Source: Rhodospira trueperi (GTDB lineage: Bacteria; Pseudomonadota; Alphaproteobacteria; Rhodospirillales; Rhodospirillaceae). From it: DNA of 64,000 nucleotides. The notes below the pieces were generated by a model that saw only the letters and a program-made list of their open reading frames with translations, did not search any database and was not told the origin of the DNA. The DNA lies in NCBI RefSeq assembly GCF_900101965.1, contig NZ_FNAP01000006.1, forward strand, positions 1 through 64,000, in the 5' to 3' direction. Shown in pieces: positions 7,950 through 16,901 of this stretch (position 1 is the stretch's first letter; every line of letters starts with the position of its first letter). A program made the translations under genes and the position numbers.

Positions 7950-7975
7950 GGTCACGGGACCCTCCATCGACTTAT

Positions 7976-7990
7976 GTTCGTTTTCTGTTC
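7976..7990. promoter_or_regulatory. LexA box 1 (GTTC-N7-GTTC)
   Basis: GTTC at 7976-7979, seven bases, GTTC at 7987-7990: an exact match to the alphaproteobacterial SOS operator. It would lie at or just after the predicted transcription start of the micropeptide gene. Confidence 0.85.
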
Positions 7991-8005
7991 TCCATGAGGG
8001 GATGT

Positions 8006-8020
8006 GAACATACGGGGAAC
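8006..8020. promoter_or_regulatory. LexA box 2 (GAAC-N7-GAAC)
   Basis: GAAC at 8006-8009, seven bases, GAAC at 8017-8020; on the minus strand this reads GTTC-N7-GTTC. It falls in the spacer after a perfect minus-strand -35 TTGACA at 8030-8025. The -10 at the expected distance (TCACAT) is poor. Repressor binding here would block the promoter directly. Confidence 0.85.
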
Positions 8021-8106
8021 GCCTTGTCAATATGCCTTTCGACCCCTCACGCCGCGCGCCCGCGCCGACGCGTGCAATCCGGCGCCGTCTGGCCTACCAT
8101 AAGGCC

Positions 8107-9111
8107 ATGAAACCGGAGATCCCGCCGCTCAACCGGCGCCTGTCCGTCGCCCCGATGATGGACTGGACCGACCGCCACGACCGCTATTTCCTGCGGCTGC
8201 TGACGCGGCGCACCCTGCTGTATACCGAGATGGTCACCACCGGCGCGCTGCTGCACGGCGACGCGGCGCGGCACCTGGACCACGATCCGGCCGAGCATCC
8301 GCTGGCGCTGCAACTGGGCGGCAGCGATCCGAAGGCCCTGGCCGCGTGCGTGCGACTCGCCGAACCCTGGGGCTTCGACGAGATCAACCTCAACGTCGGC
8401 TGCCCGTCGGATCGGGTCTCCAGCGGGCGGTTCGGCGCCAGCCTGATGGCCGAGCCGGGGCTGGTGGCCGACTGCGTGGCCGCCATGGCCGAGGCCACCG
8501 ACCGGCCGGTCACCGTCAAACACCGCCTGGGCATCGACGACCTGGACAACGACGACCATTTGCAGGGCTTCGTGGACCGGGTGGCCGCCGTCGGCTGCCG
8601 GGTGTTCATCGTCCACGCCCGCAAGGCGTGGCTGAGCGGCCTCAGCCCCAAGGAAAACCGGGAAATCCCGCCCTTGCAGCCGGAACGGGTGCGGGGCCTG
8701 AAAGCGGCTTTTCCAAATCTGACCGTGGTTCACAACGGCGGCGTCCGGGATCTCGCCACCGCCCGCGCCCGGCTTGACGGCCTGGATGGCGTGATGATCG
8801 GCCGCGCCGCCTATGAAACCCCGTGGATCCTGGCCGGCGCCGACCGCGAGGTGTTCGGACAGGCCGACGCCGCCGTTCCGGATCGCGCGCGGGTGGCCCT
8901 GGCCATGGCCGACTACACCGCGCGGATGACCGCGCGCGGCGTGCCGCTCCAGGCCATCACCCGCCACATCCTGCCGCTGTTCCACGGCGTGCCGGGCGCG
9001 CGCGCCTGGCGGCGCCACCTGAGCGAAACCGCGCACCGGCCCGGCGCCGGGGCCGAGGTCATCCGCGAGGCCCTGGCCCGGTGCGCGGCGGCGCGGCCCA
9101 ACGCGGCGTGA
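8107..9111 (+). CDS. dusA: tRNA-dihydrouridine(20/20a) synthase DusA
   Basis: A 334-residue FMN enzyme that reduces uridine 20 in tRNA. It begins at ATG 8107, giving the typical LSVAPMMDWTDRHDRYFLR FMN-binding start; an in-frame start at 8032 would add an unlikely basic leader. NVGCPSDRVSSGRFGASLM carries the catalytic cysteine, followed by TVKHRLGID, FIVHARKAWLSGLSPKENR, VHNGGVRD and MIGRAAYETPW. These DusA-type motifs separate it from DusB and DusC. The gene is complete, so the 5' end, a known prophage integration target in proteobacteria, is unoccupied here. The LexA boxes upstream face away from it but could also affect its promoter. Confidence 0.95.
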   Translation: MKPEIPPLNRRLSVAPMMDWTDRHDRYFLRLLTRRTLLYTEMVTTGALLHGDAARHLDHDPAEHPLALQLGGSDPKALAACVRLAEPWGFDEINLNVGCPSDRVSSGRFGASLMAEPGLVADCVAAMAEATDRPVTVKHRLGIDDLDNDDHLQGFVDRVAAVGCRVFIVHARKAWLSGLSPKENREIPPLQPERVRGLKAAFPNLTVVHNGGVRDLATARARLDGLDGVMIGRAAYETPWILAGADREVFGQADAAVPDRARVALAMADYTARMTARGVPLQAITRHILPLFHGVPGARAWRRHLSETAHRPGAGAEVIREALARCAAARPNAA

Positions 9112-9241
9112 CTCCCGTATTCCATGAACACGGTCCCAAACCAGCGGGGCCGAACTGTCGAAGGTGGTCCGACGGCGTGCGTGCGGGTATTGTTCCGGAA
9201 CGACCAAGGCCGGATCGACGGCGGACAGGGGAGGCAAGACC

Positions 9242-10936
9242 ATGAGGCAACCCAGTGGCGGACGCCATGCCTTGGGGACGGGGCCGGCCCCGCGTCGAGG
9301 CCAAACGGCGTGGGGTGGTCTGATCGGCGTGATGCTGGCGGCCGGGCTGCTGTCCGGATGTCAGACGCTGTCCCAGGACGGCACGGCCCCATCCGGGCCG
9401 GAGGTGAGCGGGCCGGCGACCACCGAGCCCGACCGGCAGGTTCTCACACCGCCGCCCGCCCCTGCCGTCGTTCCGGTTGCCCTGCTGCTGCCGATGAGCG
9501 GCCCCCAGGCGGTCACGGGAGCGCGGTTGCAGTCCGCTGCCTACAGCGCCCTGACACCCGCGCGCGCGGCGACGATGCGCCTGACCGTGCATGACACCGG
9601 GAGCACGCCGGACGGCGCCCGCGCGGCCGCCCAGGCCGCCGTTGCCGAAGGCGCGCGGCTCGTTCTGGGGCCCGTGTACTCGGTCACGGCCCAGGCCGCG
9701 CGGCCGATTCTGTCGGCGGCCGGAATCCCCGTGGTGGCCCTTTCCAACAACCGAGCGGTCGCTGGCGACGGCCTGTTCCTGCTGGGGCACCTGCCGGGCA
9801 ATCAGGCGGGCGCGCTGCTCGATCATGCGGCATCGCAGGGTCACGGGCGACTCGTTCTGGTGGCGCCGGATTCCGGCTATGCCCGTCTGGTCGCCGATGT
9901 CGCGCGCGAGCGCGCGGCGCGGGGCGCCGTCCAGTTGGCGGAGGTCCGCCTGTTCCCGCCCGAAACGGACTACAACAGTCAGGTCGAGATGGTCCGAGGC
10001 ATGGCCCGCCTCGACCCGACCGGCGTTCTGATGCCTACGGCCGGCCTGCCGCTGGCTGGACTGGCCGCGCTGTTCGACTACTACGACAAGAGGGCGCCCC
10101 GCGTCCGCCTGATGGGCACCGACCTATGGCACCGGCCGGATACGTTCAAGGAAACCTCGCTGCGAGGGGCCTGGTACGTCAGCGCCATTCGGCCCCCGTC
10201 CCGCGACGGCCCCGAGGCGCCGGGGGAGGCGGCGACCGCCGAAGACCCGGCAACCGCTCCCGCCCCAGAGACACGGTCGGAGATGGACTCCGAAAAGGAC
10301 CCCGAAGAGGTTGCCGCCGCAGAGGCTGCGGCGGACGAGCAGGGTTCACTGTCGGACGCGCCGGCCGACACGAACGCGGCGCTGGACCCCCAACCGGACC
10401 GGCGCCCGGCCCCGATTTCGGTCGGCCCGAGTCCGCTGGACCGCCTGGTGATGGACGGCGTCGCGCTGGCCGGGGCCTGGGCGCGCGACGCACGGTCCGG
10501 CGCCGGTGGCACCGATCCCGTCTCGTTCCTCACCGATCCGGCGGGATTTCGGGGGTTCTCCGGTGTGTTCCGGCTGCTGCGCTCGGGCCTGAACGAGCGC
10601 GGCCTGTATATCCTTGAGGTCTCGCCAGAGGGCCCCGTCGTCGTGCGCCCCGCGCCGAACGAGTTCATCCCCGGCCGGCCCGCCCGCGAGATCGTCGGGC
10701 CCGAGGATTTCCCCGGTCGCCCCTGGCTGGTGAGCGAGATGAACCGGGCCGCGCCCGCGCCGACCCCCGTTGACGGCGAACCGCCGGAGGATGCGATCTC
10801 CGCCGACGGACCCGCGTCGCCGATGGAGCAAGAGCCGTCGTCTGCCGAACCGGGCGCCGCCGACGGCTGCCAGTGGGTGCGCGACTGCTCGGACGGGCCG
10901 TGCAAGGTCAAGATGGTCTGCCCCCCGAGCACCTAG
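9242..10936 (+). CDS. LpoA-like penicillin-binding protein activator, outer-membrane lipoprotein
   Basis: A 564-residue lipoprotein: a basic N-terminus, hydrophobic helix and lipobox LLSGC (about residue 40), started at ATG 9242 just after a GGGAGGCAAG ribosome site. The body is a periplasmic binding protein fold of the LpoA/COG3107 type (VPVALLLPMSGPQAVTGARL; LVLGPVYSVTAQAARPILSAAGIPVVALSNN). LpoA-type proteins stimulate PBP1A from the outer membrane. An acidic, Ala/Pro/Glu-rich insert of roughly 95 residues separates the WHRPDTFKETSLRGAWYVSA segment from the final domain; it looks disordered. The C-terminus has four Cys in a short stretch (DGCQWVRDCSDGPCKVKMVC), unusual for the family and probably disulfide-bonded. 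Confidence 0.82.
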   Translation: MRQPSGGRHALGTGPAPRRGQTAWGGLIGVMLAAGLLSGCQTLSQDGTAPSGPEVSGPATTEPDRQVLTPPPAPAVVPVALLLPMSGPQAVTGARLQSAAYSALTPARAATMRLTVHDTGSTPDGARAAAQAAVAEGARLVLGPVYSVTAQAARPILSAAGIPVVALSNNRAVAGDGLFLLGHLPGNQAGALLDHAASQGHGRLVLVAPDSGYARLVADVARERAARGAVQLAEVRLFPPETDYNSQVEMVRGMARLDPTGVLMPTAGLPLAGLAALFDYYDKRAPRVRLMGTDLWHRPDTFKETSLRGAWYVSAIRPPSRDGPEAPGEAATAEDPATAPAPETRSEMDSEKDPEEVAAAEAAADEQGSLSDAPADTNAALDPQPDRRPAPISVGPSPLDRLVMDGVALAGAWARDARSGAGGTDPVSFLTDPAGFRGFSGVFRLLRSGLNERGLYILEVSPEGPVVVRPAPNEFIPGRPAREIVGPEDFPGRPWLVSEMNRAAPAPTPVDGEPPEDAISADGPASPMEQEPSSAEPGAADGCQWVRDCSDGPCKVKMVCPPST

Positions 10937-11079
10937 GGGAAACCCCGAGCGAACCGATCCGGGTCGCGACGACGATCTGCTGAAATATCAGGGCGCACTC
11001 GACCGCCGCCATGCGGCGGGCCGTGCGCCGTGTGGCAGACCCCGGCCGACGAAAAGGGGAACCGTTTCGGAGCCCGCCC

Positions 11080-12279
11080 CTATTCCATCGGGCATTCGGC
11101 CGCGTAGGCGTCCACATGGTCCTCAAAGATAACGCCCTGAACCTCGTTGTGCAGGGTGCCGTCCTCGTCCATCACCGCCTTGCGCAGATAGATGTCCTGG
11201 ACCGGGAAGTTGTTGGTGCCGAAACGGAAATCGCCGCGCGGGCTGACGAAGTTCGCCTCTTTCAGCGCGGCGGCGAAGGCGTCCAGGTCGGACAGGTCGC
11301 CGCCCACCGCCTCCAGCGCGGCGCCGATGGCCAGCGCGGCGTCATAGCCCTGCTGGGAGTAGATGGTCGGCACCGCCTCGTATTCGGCCATGTAGGCCTC
11401 GACGAACGCCGTGTTGGTCGGGGTGTCCAGGTCGGGGCTCCACTGCGCCGAGTTCAGCATGCCCTCGGCCGCCGCGCCGGTCGCGTTCAGCAGCTTGTGG
11501 TCGGCCGAGAAGCCGGAGCCGATGAGCTGCACGGTCTCGCCCAGGCCGGACTGGTGGAACTGCTTCATGAAGTTGATGCCCATGCCGCCGGGCAGGAAGA
11601 AGAACACGGCGTCGGGGGCCGCGTCCCGGATGGCGGCGATCTCGGCGGCGTAGTCCGACTGACCCAGCGTGGTATAGACCTCGCCGACGATCTCGCCGCC
11701 GCTGTAGTAGCGCTTGAAGCCGGCCAGACCGTCCTTGCCGCCCGGGTAGTTGGGGGCCAGGATGTAGACCTTGCCCAGCCCGGCGTCGGTGGCGTACTGG
11801 CCCATGGCCTCGTGCAGATTGTCGTTCTGCCAAGCGACATTGAAGTGATGCGGATGGCAGCCCGCGCCGGCCAGCTGCGACGGCCCCGAATTCGGGCTGA
11901 CGTAGACCACACCGTCGTTCAATACCTTGGGAATGACGGCAAGACCAACGTTGGAAAAGATGATGCCGGTCATGATCTTCACGCCGTCGCGCTGGATGAA
12001 GCGTTCGGCGATCTCTCGGCCCTTGCCGGGATCGCGGTCGTCATCCTCGACGAGCAGGTCGACCGGCCCCCCCCCCAGCATGCCGCCGTTCTGCTTGATG
12101 GCCAGCATGAAGCCATCGCGCACGTCGGCGCCCAGATAGCCGGCCTTGGTGGACAGCGTGGTCACCATGCCGATGCGGACCGGCTCGACGTCGTCGGCAG
12201 CGTGGACACCCGGCGCGGCCAGCGCCAGCGGCAGGGACAGCGCGGCGGCAAGCGCGGCGCGGGTGACGGACATGGTCAT
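11080..12279 (-). CDS. Branched-chain amino-acid-type ABC transporter substrate-binding protein
   Basis: A 399-residue periplasmic protein of the LivJ/LivK (peripla_BP_6) family. A Sec signal peptide (MSVTRAALAAALSLPLALA, cut before ADDV) is followed by IGMVTTLSTKAGYLGADVRDGFMLAIKQNGG, the family N-lobe pattern. The start at 12279 (MTMSVT) lies behind a GGGGGAGATGA ribosome site. No permease or ATPase gene is adjacent, so it is an orphan receptor that must share a transporter. Ligand unknown; family members bind branched-chain amino acids, amides, urea or aromatic acids. Confidence 0.88.
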   Translation of the reverse strand: MTMSVTRAALAAALSLPLALAAPGVHAADDVEPVRIGMVTTLSTKAGYLGADVRDGFMLAIKQNGGMLGGGPVDLLVEDDDRDPGKGREIAERFIQRDGVKIMTGIIFSNVGLAVIPKVLNDGVVYVSPNSGPSQLAGAGCHPHHFNVAWQNDNLHEAMGQYATDAGLGKVYILAPNYPGGKDGLAGFKRYYSGGEIVGEVYTTLGQSDYAAEIAAIRDAAPDAVFFFLPGGMGINFMKQFHQSGLGETVQLIGSGFSADHKLLNATGAAAEGMLNSAQWSPDLDTPTNTAFVEAYMAEYEAVPTIYSQQGYDAALAIGAALEAVGGDLSDLDAFAAALKEANFVSPRGDFRFGTNNFPVQDIYLRKAVMDEDGTLHNEVQGVIFEDHVDAYAAECPME

Positions 12280-12481
12280 CGGGTCATCTCCCCCCGTTCG
12301 GTCACAGTGGCAATGCGGCGCCTGACATGACATCAGCACAACCCAGACATACCGGAAAGCGATGGAGGATGCCAGCCAACCCGAGATCGCGGAGTCGGAA
12401 AAAAGAAGCTGCATTTGGACACTTTGGCGTGTTTAAGGGGAGGTGCCCACCCGTCGGTCCCGACAGGAAAGGAACGCCGTC

Positions 12482-13903
12482 ATGCCCGCCTATCAACTTC
12501 CGTCCGACTACAAAAATCCCCCGCTGATGGCCATCGGAGACAGCATGTATCAGGGCGTGCGCTCGCTGACCATGAGCGCGCCCTTGTTCCGCCAGTCGCC
12601 GCCGGCCCAGGTGGCGCGCGCCCTGGGGCTCGGCCCGGCCGTGTTCGCCGGTCCCGACCCGGAACGGCCGATCCTCATCGACATGGAGGCCTTCATCCGC
12701 CTGCTGCCCGACCTGAGCGCGATCAACGATCAAGTGGCGAAGAACGCCGCCTACTGGACCCGCACACCGCTGTCTCCGTCGGGCCGGCTGACGTTCGAAA
12801 ACGCCGCCGTGGCCTCGATGGACATCACGGACTTGTACGATTTCGACTGGGACCTGCGGATGCGGCAGGCCGACGCGCTGACGGTCGCCACGGCCTCCAG
12901 TCTGCGGGCGCTGGCGACGGCGAAGATCCCGGACGGAAGCATCGGCGATGCCATCCTCGGGCTGAACGCGCGCTACACGCTGAATCCCGCCGGGCGGTCC
13001 GACCTGGAGGGCATCCAGCCGGTGGATCTGGTCAAGATCCGTGAACCCGAGACCCTGCTGGTCAACATCGGCAGCAACGAGGGGCTGTTCCATGCCGGCT
13101 TCGAGGCCCAGGCCGCCCTGACCGAAGACAGCGTGCGCGAGATCACCAAGAAATATGAAAAGCTCGCCGGTCATCTGCGGGAAGTCGGCCCCGGAACCCG
13201 CCGGATGGTGTTCAACACCCTGGTGCTGCCCAGTCAGGTTCCGAACCTGATGCCGGCCCCGGAGTCGGTTACCTATGACGGCATCCCACCCGGGCCGGAC
13301 GGTTACTTCGACCTGTACGAGAACCGCATGGGCTTTGGCTACGGAACCCTGACCGGTGCCCAGATGAAGCAACAGGACAAACTCGTCCGGGCGCTGAACG
13401 CCACCATGATCGAGGTCATGCGCCGCGAGTTGGGCGACCGAGCCGTGTTCGTCGACCTCGCCGAACAGATGGCGCACCTCGACAGAAAGCACCAGGGCCT
13501 GACCAAGACCAACGCCATCAAGGTGGTGCGCCGACGCTGGGGCATCTTCCCGGATACCTCTTACATCACCAACATGATGCTGGAGGAGGGACTTGGCAAC
13601 GCGTTCAAGTGGGGCGGGTTTTGCGGCCTGGACGGCATGCACCCCAGCGTCGTCGGCTACGGCAAGATCGCCAACGAGGTCCTGACGGCGATGGGCGCGA
13701 CCGGCCGGCGCGTCACCTACAACCGGTGTTTCCGCGAGGATACGCTGTTGTCCGATCTGCCGTGGCTGTGGACCGAGCTGATGTTCCTGTACCGCGACTA
13801 TCGCAAGCTCAAGAGCCGGCTGAAGGACAAGAGCGATCAGGTCAAGGTCGAAACCCTGAGCGTGGCCGCCCTGACGGCACCCAGCAGCAAGGGGATGGCA
13901 TAG
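12482..13903 (+). CDS. SGNH/GDSL-type hydrolase, putative
   Basis: A 473-residue protein with the SGNH block pattern: MAIGDSMYQG (nucleophile Ser at about residue 21), LLVNIGSNEG as a block III-like oxyanion loop, and GLDGMHPSVVGYGKIA as the block V DxxH pair. A large insert between blocks makes it much longer than the usual 200-residue esterase. No signal peptide is seen, so it is probably cytoplasmic. The start has a good AGGAAAGGAA ribosome site. Neighbours on both sides are on the other strand. Substrate unknown; a lipase or esterase role is inferred from the motifs. Confidence 0.72.
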   Translation: MPAYQLPSDYKNPPLMAIGDSMYQGVRSLTMSAPLFRQSPPAQVARALGLGPAVFAGPDPERPILIDMEAFIRLLPDLSAINDQVAKNAAYWTRTPLSPSGRLTFENAAVASMDITDLYDFDWDLRMRQADALTVATASSLRALATAKIPDGSIGDAILGLNARYTLNPAGRSDLEGIQPVDLVKIREPETLLVNIGSNEGLFHAGFEAQAALTEDSVREITKKYEKLAGHLREVGPGTRRMVFNTLVLPSQVPNLMPAPESVTYDGIPPGPDGYFDLYENRMGFGYGTLTGAQMKQQDKLVRALNATMIEVMRRELGDRAVFVDLAEQMAHLDRKHQGLTKTNAIKVVRRRWGIFPDTSYITNMMLEEGLGNAFKWGGFCGLDGMHPSVVGYGKIANEVLTAMGATGRRVTYNRCFREDTLLSDLPWLWTELMFLYRDYRKLKSRLKDKSDQVKVETLSVAALTAPSSKGMA

Positions 13904-13945
13904 ACGGAAGCACGGGCGCGGCGCGCGTTCAACCGGGCACCGCCA

Positions 13946-15331
13946 TCACACCCGTACGATCTTGCCCGGGTTCATGATCCCGTCGGGATCCAGGGCCTGC
14001 TTGACGGCGCGCATCAGGTTCAGGGCATCCGGGCCGTGCTCGGCCTCCAGGAAGGCCATCTTGCCGTAGCCGACGCCGTGCTCGCCGGTGCAGGTGCCTT
14101 CCATCTCCAGCGCCCGGCGGACGATGCGATCGTTCAGGGTCTTGGCGGCCTCCATCTCCCCGGGGTTGTCCGGATCGACGATGAACAGCACATGGAAGTT
14201 GCCGTCGCCGACATGGCCGACAATCGTCGTCGTCACCGGAGAGGCGGCGCAGTCGGCCTCGGTGGCGGCGAGGCACTCGGCCAGCCGCGAGATCGGCACG
14301 CACACATCGGACGAGAACGCCTTTGCCCCCGGCTTCAGGGCCAGTCCGGCGTAATAGGCATTATGGCGCGCCGTCCACAGCCGGTTGCGCTCCTCCAGCG
14401 TGTCCGCCCACTCGAAGCCCTTCGCGCCGTGGCCGGTGGCCAGCGCCTCGACCGTCTCCACCTGCTCGCGGGCGAACGCCTCGGTGCCATGGAACTCCAG
14501 GAACAGGGTCGGCGCCACGGCATAGTCGGTGCCGGAATAGGCGTTGACGGCGCGCATCTGGTTGGGGTCCAGAACCTCAATGCGGGCGATGGGCACCCCA
14601 GACTGGATGGTCTCGATCACCGTATCCACGGCGGCCTTCAGGCTGGGGAAGGGACAGACGGCGGAGAGAATGCACTCCGGAATGCCGTGCAGGCGCAGGG
14701 TGACCTCGGTGATGACGCCCAGCGTGCCCTCGCTGCCGATGAACAGCCGGGTCAGGTCATAGCCGGCGGCGGATTTGCGGGCGCGCCGCGCGGTGCGCAC
14801 GATGCGGCCGTCCGCCGTGACCACGGTCAGGGCCAGCACCGCCTCGCGCATGGTGCCGTAGCGCACCGCGTTGGTGCCGGAGGCCCGCGTTGCCGCCATG
14901 CCGCCGATGGAGGCATCGGCGCCCGGGTCGATGGGGAAGAACAGCCCGGTGTCGCGCAGGTACTCGTTGAGCTGCTTGCGGGTCACGCCGGCCTGGACGG
15001 TGCAGTCCATGTCCTCCGGCCGCACCGCGACGATCTCGTTCATGCGCGAGACGTCCAGGCAGATCCCGCCTTGCAGGGCGGCAACGTGGCCTTCCAGGGA
15101 TGTCCCGGTGCCGAAGGGGACGACCGGCACCCTGTGCGCGGCGCAAGCCTTGACGATGGCCGCCACCTCCTCGGTGCTCTGAACGAAGGCCACCGCGTCC
15201 GGCGGCATGGGATCGTGGTAGCTCTCGTCGCGACCGTGCTGCTCGCGCACGGCGGCGCTGGTGGTCAGGCGATCCCCCAGAAGGGGCCGCAGGGTCTCGA
15301 TCACGGCGGACAGGGCGGCGGGGTCGGGCAT
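13946..15331 (-). CDS. FAD-linked oxidase, D-lactate dehydrogenase / GlcD type
   Basis: A 461-residue flavoprotein of the FAD_binding_4 plus FAD-oxidase_C family. The FAD domain shows [17 protein letters not shown] and [20 protein letters not shown]; the C-terminal cap shows [12 protein letters not shown]-like [11 protein letters not shown] and [14 protein letters not shown]. These are typical of cytochrome-linked D-lactate dehydrogenase and the glycolate oxidase subunit GlcD. Start chosen at ATG 15331, which has AAGGA seven nt upstream; a TTG at 15349 is less likely. No glcE or glcF follows, favouring a stand-alone D-2-hydroxyacid dehydrogenase feeding electrons to the respiratory chain. The gcdH gene lies 46 nt upstream on the same strand and may be co-transcribed. 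Confidence 0.88.
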   Translation of the reverse strand: MPDPAALSAVIETLRPLLGDRLTTSAAVREQHGRDESYHDPMPPDAVAFVQSTEEVAAIVKACAAHRVPVVPFGTGTSLEGHVAALQGGICLDVSRMNEIVAVRPEDMDCTVQAGVTRKQLNEYLRDTGLFFPIDPGADASIGGMAATRASGTNAVRYGTMREAVLALTVVTADGRIVRTARRARKSAAGYDLTRLFIGSEGTLGVITEVTLRLHGIPECILSAVCPFPSLKAAVDTVIETIQSGVPIARIEVLDPNQMRAVNAYSGTDYAVAPTLFLEFHGTEAFAREQVETVEALATGHGAKGFEWADTLEERNRLWTARHNAYYAGLALKPGAKAFSSDVCVPISRLAECLAATEADCAASPVTTTIVGHVGDGNFHVLFIVDPDNPGEMEAAKTLNDRIVRRALEMEGTCTGEHGVGYGKMAFLEAEHGPDALNLMRAVKQALDPDGIMNPGKIVRV

Positions 15332-15377
15332 CGGATGATCCTTGAGCAAGGGGGCAGGGGACGGGCGGCCGGCGCCC

Positions 15378-16571
<1,194 letters not shown>

Positions 16572-16652
16572 GGCAAGGGTCCTCATTTGGCAGGAAACCC
16601 CTTGCCTATACCGCATGCCGACGCCGGATGTCATCGCTTGAGGGTGTCGGCG

Positions 16653-16886
16653 CAGGGCAATCGGGTGAAAGGGTGTGTGGTCGCAAAGACACGGCAATGA
16701 AGACGTGGGGATCATGTGCCTTGGGGCGGAACGCCCGACCGTTTTTTTTGGTAGGGCGGATTCGCCCCGCGCAGCGGGGCAATCCGCCGCGTGGCGGCGA
16801 TGCGGCGGGGTGCGCCTTCGGCGCGAACCCGCCCTATGAAGCCTCGCGTTGTTTCGCCAAAGGTGCATTCACCCGATTGCCCTGGC
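16653..16886. mobile_element. MITE-like element, complete copy with terminal inverted repeats and target duplication
   Basis: About 234 bp bounded by CAGGGCAATCGGGTGAA (16653-16669) and its exact reverse complement (16868-16884). A 7-bp direct repeat GTCGGCG flanks it (16646-16652 and 16887-16893), as expected for transposition. Inside are large palindromes such as GCGGATTCGCCCCGC pairing with its complement, and a second copy of the core lies at 53244-53432 in the opposite orientation. It encodes no transposase, so it would need one in trans. Confidence 0.8.
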
Positions 16887-16901
16887 GTCGGCGGTTCCGG
16901 A

